In this document: piece by piece, positions 42,749 through 51,381 of the stretch
Layout: the number at the start of each line of letters is the position of its first letter
How positions within the stretch are numbered: the first letter of the stretch is position 1
Assembly (NCBI RefSeq): GCF_039542225.1
Contig: NZ_BAABHS010000039.1
Coordinates: 1-64,000, forward strand
Source: Yinghuangia aomiensis
GTDB taxonomy: Bacteria; Actinomycetota; Actinomycetes; Streptomycetales; Streptomycetaceae
Direction of reading: 5' to 3'
DNA: 64,000 nucleotides
Notes under the pieces: model-generated
Databases searched by the model: none
Told to the model about the DNA's origin: nothing
The model's input: the letters and a program-made list of their open reading frames with translations, nothing else
Made by a program: the position numbers and the translations under genes

Positions 42749-42879
42749 TTGTTGGTACGCGTGTTCCGGCTGGTGCCGGGGCCATGGCCGCGCTATGGGG
42801 ACCGCGGTCTTGGTAGCGTGTCCGCGCCCTGCGGACGGCGCCGGACCGGCCGGGGGCGGCGCCGAGGCGGAGAGGGACG

Positions 42880-43797
42880 ATGGCGGAGGTCGAAGGCACC
42901 GGAACGGATACCGCGGCGGCGAGCCCGTCCCCGCCCACCGACCGCGTCGTGGGGGTCCTGGAACTGCTCGCGAGCCGCCCGGACCACGCGTTCAGCCTCA
43001 GCGACATCGCGCGGGCGCTCGGCATGAGCAAGGCGACGTGCCACGCGGTGACCGCGAGCCTGGCCGGCGCGGACTACCTGATCCGCAACCCGTCGGACAA
43101 GACGTTCACGCTGGGGCCCGCGCTGGTGGCCGCCGGGCGCTCGGCCGAACTCGCCTACCCGGCGGTGCGGCTGGCCCAGGCGGAGGCCGCGGCGCTGGCC
43201 GAGGACCTCGGCTACGAGACGACCGCGGCGATCCGCAGCGAGGGTTACTTGGTGATCGTGGCGTATGCGGGCGGCGCGGACACCGGTGCGGTCCGCATCG
43301 GCCGCCGGATCCCGCTCGCCCCGCCGTTCGGCGGCGTCTTCGTGGCGTGGGCCGGCGACGCGGTCGCCGAGGAATGGGCCTCGCGCACCGAACGCCCGGC
43401 ACCGCACGACCCGTTGCTGGCCTCACTGGCGGCGATCCGCGAGCGCGGCTACAGCGTCGAACGCCTGACCCCGGCCGGCGTCCGCCTCCGCCACGCCCTC
43501 GCCGAACTCAGCGACGACCCGTTGGCCGAGGGCCTCCAGCCGATGGTCATGACCCTGCTGGCCGAACTCCACCAGGCCGAGTACCTGCCCGGCGACCTCA
43601 CCGACACCGCCCGCCACCCGGTCAGCTCCCTCAGCGCCCCGGTCTTCGACCACGACGGCACGACCCAGATGAACCTGTCGATCCAGCCCCAACGCGCTCT
43701 GACTCCGCGAGAAATCGACCGCGCCGGCAAGCGCCTGCTGAAGGCCTGCACGCGGATCACCCAGTCGATCGGCGGACGTGCCCCGAAGGGGGCATGA
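42880..43797 (+). CDS. IclR-family regulator
   Basis: This 305-residue protein has a winged HTH at about residues 21-75 (FSLSDIARALGMSKATCHAVTASL) and an IclR effector domain. The ATG follows GGAGAGGGA. It is divergent from the DUF4396 gene, and nothing co-directional follows within 550 bases. Its overall layout resembles the IclR protein at 34998-35900, including an ATCHAV/ATCLGI recognition-helix pattern. The target is unknown. Confidence 0.9.
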   Translation: MAEVEGTGTDTAAASPSPPTDRVVGVLELLASRPDHAFSLSDIARALGMSKATCHAVTASLAGADYLIRNPSDKTFTLGPALVAAGRSAELAYPAVRLAQAEAAALAEDLGYETTAAIRSEGYLVIVAYAGGADTGAVRIGRRIPLAPPFGGVFVAWAGDAVAEEWASRTERPAPHDPLLASLAAIRERGYSVERLTPAGVRLRHALAELSDDPLAEGLQPMVMTLLAELHQAEYLPGDLTDTARHPVSSLSAPVFDHDGTTQMNLSIQPQRALTPREIDRAGKRLLKACTRITQSIGGRAPKGA

Positions 43798-44349
43798 GGC
43801 GGGGCCGGACGGCAGGGCGTTCGTCGGAAGCCCGGGCATGAGGACGGGCATCCGACCGGCGTGGGCCGAGCGAGCGGCGTACGAAGCGCTCCGGTCTGTG
43901 GCCGACGGCGAGCGGTCGCGGCGCGGTGCGGCCGGATGCGGCGGCCGGCCGGCTCAGGCGTGACCGCTGTCGCGCCGCACGAGGCGGCGGCGCGGTGCCG
44001 GCTCCGGCGTGCGCACGGGAGCGGCTTTGGGCCGCATTCCGCCGGACGCGCTGATGACGACACCGCGCGGCCTACCTGCGCTGCTCGCGGAGCGTTCCCA
44101 TGTGTGGAGCGTGTCGGCCCGCACGGCCTCGGGTGTTCCCGTGCGCCGTCGGACGCTCGTGCGGTCCGGCTCGTGATCCCGTCGTCGGCACCCTTCGTCG
44201 CCGGGAATCACCTGCGTGTGATGTGAGGTGCGTCGCGCGGGGTGGGGGCGGGGTTCGCGGGGGTGGCTGCGGCATCATTGCGGTCAATCCGGGTAACACT
44301 CGGATTCCGGGCCGCGACCGGCCCGGGTACGGATGCGGAGGTTCCCGCG
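43798..44349. other. 552-base region without a supported gene
   Basis: Only short frames without coding bias or ribosome-binding sites are present. The right end carries GGAGG (44337-44341) for the next gene. I see no clear hairpin or repeat. Confidence 0.4.
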
Positions 44350-44631
44350 ATGACGACGACCTCGATCGCCGCGCTCGCCACCGCCGTCTTGGGAATGGCG
44401 GCATGCGGGTGGGCCTTTTTCTACGGCCCGCGGCAGAACCGCATGACCGCGTGCGTGCTCGCCTCGATCGTCGCCTGCCTCGCCCTGGTGTTCCTCTCGA
44501 TCGGGCAGGGCCGGCTCGGCGCGCTCGACGTGGCGCTGGTGGTCGGCGCTCTCGGGCCGATGGGCACGGTGCTCGTGGCGGCACGCGGGCGTGGGCTGGG
44601 CCCTGCCGGGCGGCGGCGGCACGCTCGCTGA
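44350..44631 (+). CDS. Small membrane protein resembling Mrp antiporter subunit F
   Basis: This 93-residue protein has three hydrophobic segments (about 4-24, 34-52, 58-77). Between helices 1 and 2 lies YGPRQNRMTACVLAS, and helix 3 begins ALDVALVVGALGPMGTVL. Both echo MrpF, where GPxxxDRxxALD and LDxxLxxxxLxFxGT are typical. The other Mrp subunits (A-E, G) are absent here. The ATG at 44350 is eight bases after GGAGG. It is either an orphan MrpF-like protein or an unrelated membrane protein of similar shape. Confidence 0.5.
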   Translation: MTTTSIAALATAVLGMAACGWAFFYGPRQNRMTACVLASIVACLALVFLSIGQGRLGALDVALVVGALGPMGTVLVAARGRGLGPAGRRRHAR

Positions 44632-44669
44632 CGCGCCGTCGGGCACGCGACGACGCGGCACCGGCCGAC

Positions 44670-45077
44670 TCACCCCGTATTCGGTCCCCGCATGTACAGC
44701 GTCACGCACATCCACACCACGCCCGCCGTCGCCGCCAGCGTGATCGCGACCAGAGCCAGGACCAGGAAATACACCGTCCCCAGGCTCAGCATCGCGGCGA
44801 ACAGCGCGAAGGTGAACAGAACGCCCAGCAGCCAGCGGTGCGCCGCATCGCCGTGGCCGGAAACCGCCGTCGCGCCCGGATGCTCTCCCGGGGCGGCATC
44901 GTCGCCCGCCGCCGCGCCGGCCGGGGGCTCGGGGCGTTGGCGGCGCGTCAGGTGGCGGCCCGGTTTGGGGGCGCGCATGCGCCGCAGCGCGCGGTCGAGA
45001 TCCCGGTCTTTGCGCAGTTCCGCTTCGATCTCTTCGAGCGCCCGCCGTTCGGCGGGCGTCAGGCGGACGTCATCCAT
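44670..45077 (-). CDS. DUF3040 membrane protein
   Basis: This 135-residue protein opens with the DUF3040 helix VRLTPAERRALEEIEAELRKD followed by a basic Pro/Ala-rich stretch. Two adjacent membrane helices come near the C-terminus (WLLGVLFTFALFAAML and YFLVLALVAITLAATAGVVW). The ATG at 45077 follows GAGGGGG. DUF3040 proteins are common small actinobacterial membrane proteins of unknown role. It is divergent from chorismate mutase and converges with the MrpF-like gene. Confidence 0.85.
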   Translation of the reverse strand: MDDVRLTPAERRALEEIEAELRKDRDLDRALRRMRAPKPGRHLTRRQRPEPPAGAAAGDDAAPGEHPGATAVSGHGDAAHRWLLGVLFTFALFAAMLSLGTVYFLVLALVAITLAATAGVVWMCVTLYMRGPNTG

Positions 45078-45231
45078 GCCGAGCGCCCCCTCGTGCCTCG
45101 TCGCATGCAGTCCGCCGACCACGCACCGGCGTGCGCCGGCGGTGAATCGGCCGTACCTTGACGTTCCCCCGGATGGACGCGCCGACACCTCCGCGTCGGC
45201 GCCGGTCCGTCCCCCGGTAGGGTGGCGCGCC

Positions 45232-45585
45232 ATGGCCGACCGAACCACCGCACAGCAGCCCGGGGACGCGCCCCGCGACGCCGCGGCGCAGGCCGCGCCC
45301 GCCGCGATCCCCGCCGAACTGCAGGATCTCCGGGACAGCATCGACAACATCGACGCCGCCCTGGTCCACCTCCTCGCCGAGCGCTTCAAGTGCACGAAGC
45401 GGGTCGGCATCCTCAAGGCGACGCACGACCTGCCCCCCGCCGACCCCGGGCGCGAGGCCGTGCAGATCCAGCGCCTGCGCGCGCTGGCCACCAACGCCAA
45501 GCTCGACCCGGACTTCGCGGAGAAGTTCCTGAACTTCCTCATCGCCGAGGTCATCCACCACCACACGTCGATTCCGCGCGACTGA
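45232..45585 (+). CDS. Chorismate mutase (AroQ type)
   Basis: This 117-residue enzyme rearranges chorismate to prephenate for Phe and Tyr synthesis. The all-helical AroQ pattern is clear: LQDLRDSIDNIDAALVHLLAER (helix 1 with the active-site Arg), then FKCTKRVGILKATHDLPPADPGRE and a last helix FLNFLIAEVIHHHTSI. An Ala/Gln-rich tail of about 28 residues precedes the fold. It has no signal peptide, so it is the cytoplasmic form. The gene stands alone upstream of the chaplin gene. Confidence 0.93.
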   Translation: MADRTTAQQPGDAPRDAAAQAAPAAIPAELQDLRDSIDNIDAALVHLLAERFKCTKRVGILKATHDLPPADPGREAVQIQRLRALATNAKLDPDFAEKFLNFLIAEVIHHHTSIPRD

Positions 45586-45802
45586 GCGCGCCTCCGAACG
45601 CCCCGACGGCGGTCGTCCCCGGTCTTCCCGAGGGCGGCCGCCGCTGTCGTCCGGTCAACTGACGACACGTCATAAACGGTCACCCCGGGCGTTGTCGCGC
45701 ATACGGGCGAATTGGTGATCTTCCCGTTGCCTGGCCGCGTGTTCGCGCGTTGATGGCGGTGGAGCCGAGGCTCCACCGTCATTCGAACGATGGGAAACAT
45801 CA

Positions 45803-46333
45803 GTGAACGAGCTGGCCAAGAAGACCGTGGTGGCCGCCGCCATGGTCGGCGGCATCTTCGCCATGGGCGGGACGGCGTACGCGTCCGCCGGGGCGAACGG
45901 CGCCGCTGTGGACTCGCCCGGTGTGCTTTCGGGCAACCTGATCCAGGTTCCGGTGCACGTCCCGGTCAACGTCTGCGGCAACACCGTGAACGTCATCGGT
46001 GCGCTCAACCCCGCCGTCGGCAACACCTGCATCAACGCCGAGGGCCCGGTGGCGCCGCCGATGACGCCGCCGCACCACGAGCCCCCGCACCACAACCCGC
46101 CGGAGGCGTGCCCGCCGGTGACCCCGCCGCACCACGAGCCGCCGAAGCACGAGCCGCCGGCGTGCCCCCCCAGCACCCCGCCGCACCACGAGCCCCCGCA
46201 CCACACCACCCCGCCGGTGACGCCGCCGCACCACGAGTCGCCGAAGCACGACTGTGCGCCGAAGGAAGACGAGTGCCCCTGCGGCCCCGAGATCGAGCTT
46301 GACCGCGTGGCGGTCGACGGCGCCCGCGTCTGA
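45803..46333 (+). CDS. Chaplin with a Pro/His-repeat C-terminal tail
   Basis: This 176-residue secreted protein has a signal peptide (1-28, ending TAYAS). One chaplin domain follows at about 36-78: SPGVLSGNLIQVPVHVPV, two cysteines (C58, C76) and NVIGALNPAVGNTC. Chaplins assemble into the hydrophobic amyloid-like coat of aerial hyphae. Short chaplins end after this domain and long ones carry two domains and a sortase signal. This one has instead about 80 residues built on TPPHHEPP units with interspersed Cys and an acidic end, and no LPXTG. The start is a GTG with GGGA upstream. The tail may bind metal or cell wall; that is a guess. Confidence 0.88.
   Translation: MNELAKKTVVAAAMVGGIFAMGGTAYASAGANGAAVDSPGVLSGNLIQVPVHVPVNVCGNTVNVIGALNPAVGNTCINAEGPVAPPMTPPHHEPPHHNPPEACPPVTPPHHEPPKHEPPACPPSTPPHHEPPHHTTPPVTPPHHESPKHDCAPKEDECPCGPEIELDRVAVDGARV
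46064..46250 (+). repeat. Four TPPHHE(P/S)P-encoding repeats
   Basis: Four imperfect in-frame units of about 36-57 bases begin with ACSCCGCCGCACCACGAG and differ in their second halves (KHEPP or HHNPP/HHTTPP types). They form the tail of the chaplin. Confidence 0.85.
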
Positions 46334-46405
46334 CGTCCGGAGTTTCCGGTCGGCCCATGCTCAGGGGCCGACCGCCCAGGCAGGCACAGGCAGTGGTACG
46401 CGAAC

Positions 46406-46441
46406 GAGGGCCCTTCCCGGCGCCGGCCGGGAAAGGCCCTC
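46406..46441. terminator. Hairpin between chaplin and amidohydrolase genes
   Basis: Arms 46406-46421 and 46426-46441 pair over 16 bp with one mismatch, loop GCCG. The genes converge on it. Confidence 0.82.
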
Positions 46442-46447
46442 GTGGTC

Positions 46448-46480
46448 GTTCCGGAGCAGTTCCGGAGTCGTTCCGGAGTC
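46448..46480. repeat. 11-bp direct repeat, three copies
   Basis: GTTCCGGAG followed by CA or TC is repeated three times head to tail, directly after the terminator hairpin and just before the amidohydrolase stop codon. It is a short tandem array of unknown meaning. Confidence 0.75.
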
Positions 46481-46489
46481 GTGCCGTGC

Positions 46490-48202
46490 CTAGCCGCGGC
46501 CGCCGCGGACCAGGCGGCCGGGCAGGGCACCGGTGTGCTCGCCGTCCCGGAACGTCACCTCACCCGCGACCACCGTGGCGGTGTAGCCGTCGGCGCGCTG
46601 GATCAGCCGCGGGCAGTCGCCCGGCAGGTCGTACAGCACCTCCGGCGGGTGGGCGCGCAGCCGGTCCAGGTCGATCACGTTGAGGTCGGCGCGCAGGCCG
46701 GGGCGGAGCGCGCCGCGGTCGCGGAGGCCGTACAGCGCGGCGGTGTCCGCGGTCATCTTCTTCACCGCCAGCTCCAGCGGGAGCTTGGCGCCGCGGCTGC
46801 GGTCGCGCGCCCAGTGGGTGAGCATCGTGGTGGTCATGCTGGCGTCGCAGATGGTCGCGCAGTGCGCGCCCGCGTCGCCGAGGCCGAAGACCGAGCGCGG
46901 GTGCAGGAGCATCTCGCGGACGGGTTCGAGGTCGCCGGACGCGTAGTTGAGGATCGGGATCATGAACATGCGGCGGCCGTCGCGCTCGAGCATGAGGTCG
47001 TAGAGCACCGCGTCGGGGGCGCGGCCCTCGCGGTCGGCGCGGGCGACGAGGCTGTCCTCGTACGACGGCTCGTAGTCCACCTCGTCGCCGATCGGCACGA
47101 TGCGGTCGCCGAACGACGACAGCAGCGACCGCGGCGGGGTGGGTTCGGCGAGGATCGCGGCGCGGACGTCGGCCTGGCGGAGCTTCGCGACCCGTTCGGT
47201 GAGCGGCAGAGCGGCCAGCGCGTCGAAGGTGGGGCGGCCGCGCAGCGGGTGGAACGTCGTCTCCAGGCTGAACAGCAGGCCCGTGGCGCGCCCGGCGACC
47301 TGCATCCACACCTCGGCGCCCGCGTCGGCGGCGGCCTGCGTCTCGGCGAGGAGGTCGCGGTAGAGGTCGGGGGATGCGTTGGACTGGGTCATGCCGTACG
47401 CGACCGGCCGGCCGATCGCCCCGGCCAGGCGGCGCATCCAGGCGACCTCGCGGGACGGTGCCAGATCGTCCTCGCCGGCCACGCCCGCCGGGGCGACCTC
47501 GAAGACGCCGTGGCCGGCCGCCTTGAGGGCGGCGCCGATGCCGAACAGCTCGTCCTCGGCGGCGTAGGTCCCCGGGACGGGTTCGCCGTCGATCGCCCGG
47601 TGCATGATCGTGCGCGACGTCGTGAAGCCCAGCGCGCCCGCGTCCATCGCCTCGCGGACGATCGCGGCCATGGCGGCGATGTCGTCGGGCGTCGCGGGCT
47701 CGTTGCGGGCGCCGCGCTCGCCCATCACGTAGGTGCGGAGGGGGCCGTGCGAGATCTGCGTGCCGACGTCCATGACGAGGCGGCGGTCGGCGAGGAAGTC
47801 CAGGTACTCGGGGAACGACTCCCAGCCCCAGCGCATGCCTTCGTGCAGCGCCGTGCCGGGGATGTCCTCGACGCCTTCCATCAGCTCGATCAGGCGGCGC
47901 CGCTCGTCGGGGCGGCAGGGCGCGAAGCCGACCCCGCAGTTGCCGGTGACGACGGTGGTGACGCCGTGCCAGCAGGCGGGGGTGAGCAGGTCGTCCCAGG
48001 TCACCTGGCCGTCGAAGTGGGTGTGGATGTCGACCCAGCCGGGGGTGACGAGGGCGCCGTCGGCATCGATGTCCCGGCGCGCCGGGCCGAGGGCGGGGGC
48101 GACGGCGGTGATGCGGCCGTCGTCGACGGCGACGTCGGCGGCAAGGGCGGGGGCGCCGGTGCCGTCCACCACCGTGCCGCCGCGGATCACCAGGTCGTGC
48201 AT
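46490..48202 (-). CDS. N-acyl-D-amino-acid deacylase-family amidohydrolase
   Basis: This 570-residue metal-dependent hydrolase has the N-terminal metal motif VDIHTHFDGQ and TGNCGVGFAP typical of D-aminoacylases. Later come LGDAGAHCATICDAS with the conserved Asp/His, and a C-terminal composite beta-sandwich (LRPGLRADLNVIDLDRL). Members remove N-acyl groups from D-amino acids or act on related amides. The length and order match the family. It is monocistronic and divergent from the isomerase gene. Confidence 0.9.
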   Translation of the reverse strand: MHDLVIRGGTVVDGTGAPALAADVAVDDGRITAVAPALGPARRDIDADGALVTPGWVDIHTHFDGQVTWDDLLTPACWHGVTTVVTGNCGVGFAPCRPDERRRLIELMEGVEDIPGTALHEGMRWGWESFPEYLDFLADRRLVMDVGTQISHGPLRTYVMGERGARNEPATPDDIAAMAAIVREAMDAGALGFTTSRTIMHRAIDGEPVPGTYAAEDELFGIGAALKAAGHGVFEVAPAGVAGEDDLAPSREVAWMRRLAGAIGRPVAYGMTQSNASPDLYRDLLAETQAAADAGAEVWMQVAGRATGLLFSLETTFHPLRGRPTFDALAALPLTERVAKLRQADVRAAILAEPTPPRSLLSSFGDRIVPIGDEVDYEPSYEDSLVARADREGRAPDAVLYDLMLERDGRRMFMIPILNYASGDLEPVREMLLHPRSVFGLGDAGAHCATICDASMTTTMLTHWARDRSRGAKLPLELAVKKMTADTAALYGLRDRGALRPGLRADLNVIDLDRLRAHPPEVLYDLPGDCPRLIQRADGYTATVVAGEVTFRDGEHTGALPGRLVRGGRG

Positions 48203-48410
48203 GGGGCCTCCCGGTGTGATGCGAGTTCATTAACCGTTGGGGGCAGTGAAGCAGCGCGAGGATGGGAAGTCGATGGCGTCCGGGTCCCCGAACAGTCCCC
48301 GCACGGGTGGTCCTCGCCCGGTATTCGCCCGGCGTCCACGTCGCCCGGGTAGGGTTCCCTGAGCAGTACCAAAGAGAGCACGCACGGTAGCGGCACGCTA
48401 GGGAGCACGC

Positions 48411-48977
48411 ATGACGCAGGCAACCTCGCCCGACCAGGTCATGGTCGAGCTGGTGGATGCCGACGGCAACACCATCGGCCTCGCGGAGAAGCTGGCGGCA
48501 CACCAGCCGCCGGGGCAACTCCACCGCGCGTTCTCCGTCTTCCTGCTGGGCCCGGCCGGCGGGCCGGACGCCGGGTCGGTGCTCATGCAGCGCCGTGCGC
48601 TCACCAAGTACCACTCGCCGGGCCGCTGGTCGAACACCTGCTGCAGCCACCCGTACCCGGGAGAGCCGCCGGTGGACGCGGTGGCCCGCCGGGTCGACGA
48701 GGAACTCGGCGTCAAGGCCGCCGGGTTGACCCCGGCCGGCACGGTGACGTACGACGTCACCGACGAGGTCTCCGGCCTCGTCGAGAAGGAGTACAACCAC
48801 CTGTTCGTGGGCCGCGTCGGCAGCGCTCCCGACCTCAACCCGGACGAAGTCCACGAGGTCGTGTACGTCCCCCTCGACGGCCTGGAAGCCTGGCTCGCCG
48901 AGCACGACCACACCGCGTGGCTGAGCACCGTCCTCGCCTCGGCCCGCCCCACCCTCGAAGGCCTGCGGCGCGGCTGA
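48411..48977 (+). CDS. idi: Isopentenyl-diphosphate delta-isomerase, type I
   Basis: This enzyme interconverts isopentenyl and dimethylallyl diphosphate. The 188-residue protein has the Nudix-like type I fold with the catalytic Cys in SNTCCSHP and the Glu-containing EKEYNHLFVGR. LHRAFSVFLL and the metal-binding His residues are in place. GGGAG precedes the ATG. The gene is alone, with no carotenoid or mevalonate gene nearby. Confidence 0.96.
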   Translation: MTQATSPDQVMVELVDADGNTIGLAEKLAAHQPPGQLHRAFSVFLLGPAGGPDAGSVLMQRRALTKYHSPGRWSNTCCSHPYPGEPPVDAVARRVDEELGVKAAGLTPAGTVTYDVTDEVSGLVEKEYNHLFVGRVGSAPDLNPDEVHEVVYVPLDGLEAWLAEHDHTAWLSTVLASARPTLEGLRRG

Positions 48978-49179
48978 CTCCGGCCACGCCGTACCGGGCC
49001 CGCGATGTGACCAATTCGCGGGCCCGGACACGCACTCAAGGCCTGGGCTTCACGCCCCGAACCTTGGTAGAAAGGGCGCCTGGGGAACGGCCCCACGGCG
49101 GCGTCCGCACCGGATGCCCGCAGTACCGCGCCCGAACCGGACCGGATCGGCCCCACGGCGGAAGGCGGCTGGCGACGTG

Positions 49180-50106
49180 ATGCACGGTTACGTGCTGGCG
49201 CTTTTCGCGGCGGCAATCCTCCTCACCGCGCCGTTCGTCCTGGACCGTGCCGAAGCGGCCGGATTCAGCCCCCGCCTCGTCCAGCAGGGCTGGCGCGCGG
49301 CCGTGGTCGGCGCCGTCGCGTCCCTCGCGCTCGCCGTCCCCGTGTTCACGCCCGACCTGTGGACCGCGCCCGCCCGCGCGATCGGCGTCACACCGGACAT
49401 CGGCCTCGTCAAGGTGCCGCTGTCCGTGCAACTCGCGGTCGCCGGCGGCGTCCTCGCCGGACTCGCGGCCGGCTGGCGGCGCGGCGGCGCGGTGGTCCGC
49501 GACTACCGCCGTGCCCTGCGCGTACAGCTCGACCGGCTGGAGAGCACCAGCCCGGTCCTCGACGAGGTGGAACGCGGCCACCCGCGGCTGGTGATCGTCG
49601 AGGACGCCCAGCCGCGCCTGGTGCTGCTCCCGTCGCGCCCGCCGCGCGTCGAGGTCACCACCCGTGCGCTCGACCTGCTCAAGCCCGAGGAACTCAACGC
49701 GGTCCTCACCCACATGTCCGGCCACCTGCGCCGCCGCGACGCGCTGTGGATGACGGCGTCCGAGACGCTGGCCGAGGCCTTCCCGCGCATCCCGTTCTTC
49801 GCCCGCTGGGCCGACCACAGCGCCGCGTTGGCCGAGAAGGGCGCCGACGCCGACGTGCACGGCCCGATCGCCCGCGCCAACCTGCGCCGCGCGCTCGCCA
49901 AGCTGTCGGGCCCCGGCCAGGCCAACGGGCCGTTCTGCCCGTGCTTCGCCTGGCCCCTGCAACGCCAGGCCGACCTCGAACTCGCCCCGCCCCAGCCGCG
50001 CCTCCCCAGGCCCCCGGTCGCCGTCGCCGGCCTCCGGGCGCTGACGGCGGCGGCGGTGGTGGTGCCGACCCTCGTCGTGGTGTCGCCGCACTTCTTGTAC
50101 ATGTAG
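49180..50106 (+). CDS. M56-like membrane protein with a degenerate metalloprotease motif
   Basis: This protein of about 308 residues has helices at the N-terminus (YVLALFAAAILLTAPFVL), near 37-57 and 78-100, and one at the C-terminus (ALTAAAVVVPTLVVVSPHF). The layout is that of actinobacterial M56/BlaR1-like proteases, with the conserved RALDLLKPEELNAVL. The zinc motif HExxH is replaced by HMSGH, losing the catalytic Glu. No BlaI/MecI repressor gene is adjacent. ATG 49180 is used; GTG 49177 just before it is equally possible. Confidence 0.65.
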   Translation: MHGYVLALFAAAILLTAPFVLDRAEAAGFSPRLVQQGWRAAVVGAVASLALAVPVFTPDLWTAPARAIGVTPDIGLVKVPLSVQLAVAGGVLAGLAAGWRRGGAVVRDYRRALRVQLDRLESTSPVLDEVERGHPRLVIVEDAQPRLVLLPSRPPRVEVTTRALDLLKPEELNAVLTHMSGHLRRRDALWMTASETLAEAFPRIPFFARWADHSAALAEKGADADVHGPIARANLRRALAKLSGPGQANGPFCPCFAWPLQRQADLELAPPQPRLPRPPVAVAGLRALTAAAVVVPTLVVVSPHFLYM

Positions 50107-50288
50107 TCCGACGAGGCAGAGGCGGCTCCGCGAAGCCGGGCGCGCTCGGCGGGCGAGTGGTGGTTGTCGCGGGGTCGGGAGCGCTGTCACGCACGGTCCC
50201 GTCCGGCTTCCCACCCCATCTCGGTGGTGCATTGCCGCTCCTTCCGGTAGGTCTTGGGGTCGGGGCGGATGCGCGGAGGTGGCTGGGC

Positions 50289-51302
50289 ATGGTGCGGGAA
50301 CATCCGTGGCGGGCGCGGGTGCGGCATTGGCGGACGCCGCGGGACATCGCGCCGGAGGCGCTGACCCTGGCGGATCTCACCGACAAGGTGCTCGGGGCGC
50401 GGCGGCCGCTCATCGTGGCCGGGTCCGGGGTGGTGGTGTCCGGCGCGGATCCCGGGCTGCGGGCATTGGCCGCGGAGGCGCGGATCGGCGTCTACAACAC
50501 ATGGCGCGCCAAGGGCGTGCTGCCGTGGGACAGCGACTACCACCTGGGCACGATCGGCTTGCAGGCCCGCGACCTGGAGCTGTGCGAGCTGGAGTCCTAC
50601 GACCTGATCGTCACCACCGGCCTCGCCGACGGCGAGCAGCCCGTGCTCCCCGACGGGTTGCCGCTGGCCGACTGCCCGGTCGCCGATCTGGAGATCCTCG
50701 CGGTGCGCTGCGCCGACCGCGAGGGCCCGGAGACCACCGAGGCCCCGCTGCGCGACCGCCTCGCGGCCGTGGTGCAGAAGGCGTGGGGCGGCGCCAAGCC
50801 GCCGTTGGCGCCCACGCTCATCACCCGCCAATACGCCCTCCTGCTCGGCGAACGCGGCATGGTCGCCGCCGACGCCGGCACCGCGGGCTTCTTCCTCGCC
50901 CGTACCTTCCCCACGCTGCGCCCGCACAGCGTCGAGCTGCCGTCCGAGCCGCAGCCCGGGTTCGCCGCGCGGGCGGTGTTCGCGCGACGCGCCGCGGAGC
51001 CCGGACTGCCCGCGGTCGCGCTCGTCGACGGCAGCGCACCGGACGACGCGACACGCGAGGCGGTGGCCGAAGCCGCCTCCCGCGGCATTTCGGTGCCGGT
51101 GGTGTGCTGGACGCCGGACGGACCCCAGGTCGGCATCGAAGACCACCTCGAGGACGTCCGCCGCGCGGTCGCCGCCGGCGAATCCCACGTCGTCGTGGTC
51201 GGCTACGACCCCACTCAACTCGCCGACCTGGAACACGTGGCCGGGGACATCACCGCTTGGCGCCAGGCCGTGTCCGGCGAATATCCACCGGACACGGCCT
51301 AG
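50289..51302 (+). CDS. ThDP-enzyme-like protein lacking the N-terminal PYR domain
   Basis: This 337-residue protein resembles the middle and C-terminal parts of acetolactate-synthase-type enzymes. Residues about 25-150 match the DHS-like central domain (ARRPLIVAGSGVVVSGAD; YNTWRAKGVLPWDSDYHLGTIGLQA). The rest resembles a worn PP domain (ERGMVAADAGTAGFFLA; PAVALVDGSAPDD) without the GDG...NN cofactor motif. The PYR domain is absent. GGAGG precedes the ATG. It may bind a nucleotide or CoA but is unlikely to be an active ThDP enzyme. Confidence 0.65.
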   Translation: MVREHPWRARVRHWRTPRDIAPEALTLADLTDKVLGARRPLIVAGSGVVVSGADPGLRALAAEARIGVYNTWRAKGVLPWDSDYHLGTIGLQARDLELCELESYDLIVTTGLADGEQPVLPDGLPLADCPVADLEILAVRCADREGPETTEAPLRDRLAAVVQKAWGGAKPPLAPTLITRQYALLLGERGMVAADAGTAGFFLARTFPTLRPHSVELPSEPQPGFAARAVFARRAAEPGLPAVALVDGSAPDDATREAVAEAASRGISVPVVCWTPDGPQVGIEDHLEDVRRAVAAGESHVVVVGYDPTQLADLEHVAGDITAWRQAVSGEYPPDTA

Positions 51303-51381
51303 CCACCGCCGCACTCTTTCCTTATAAAGTTTGAGAGATTGCGGGAACGGCGAGAAGCCGTCGGCGAACGGGAGGCAGTGC

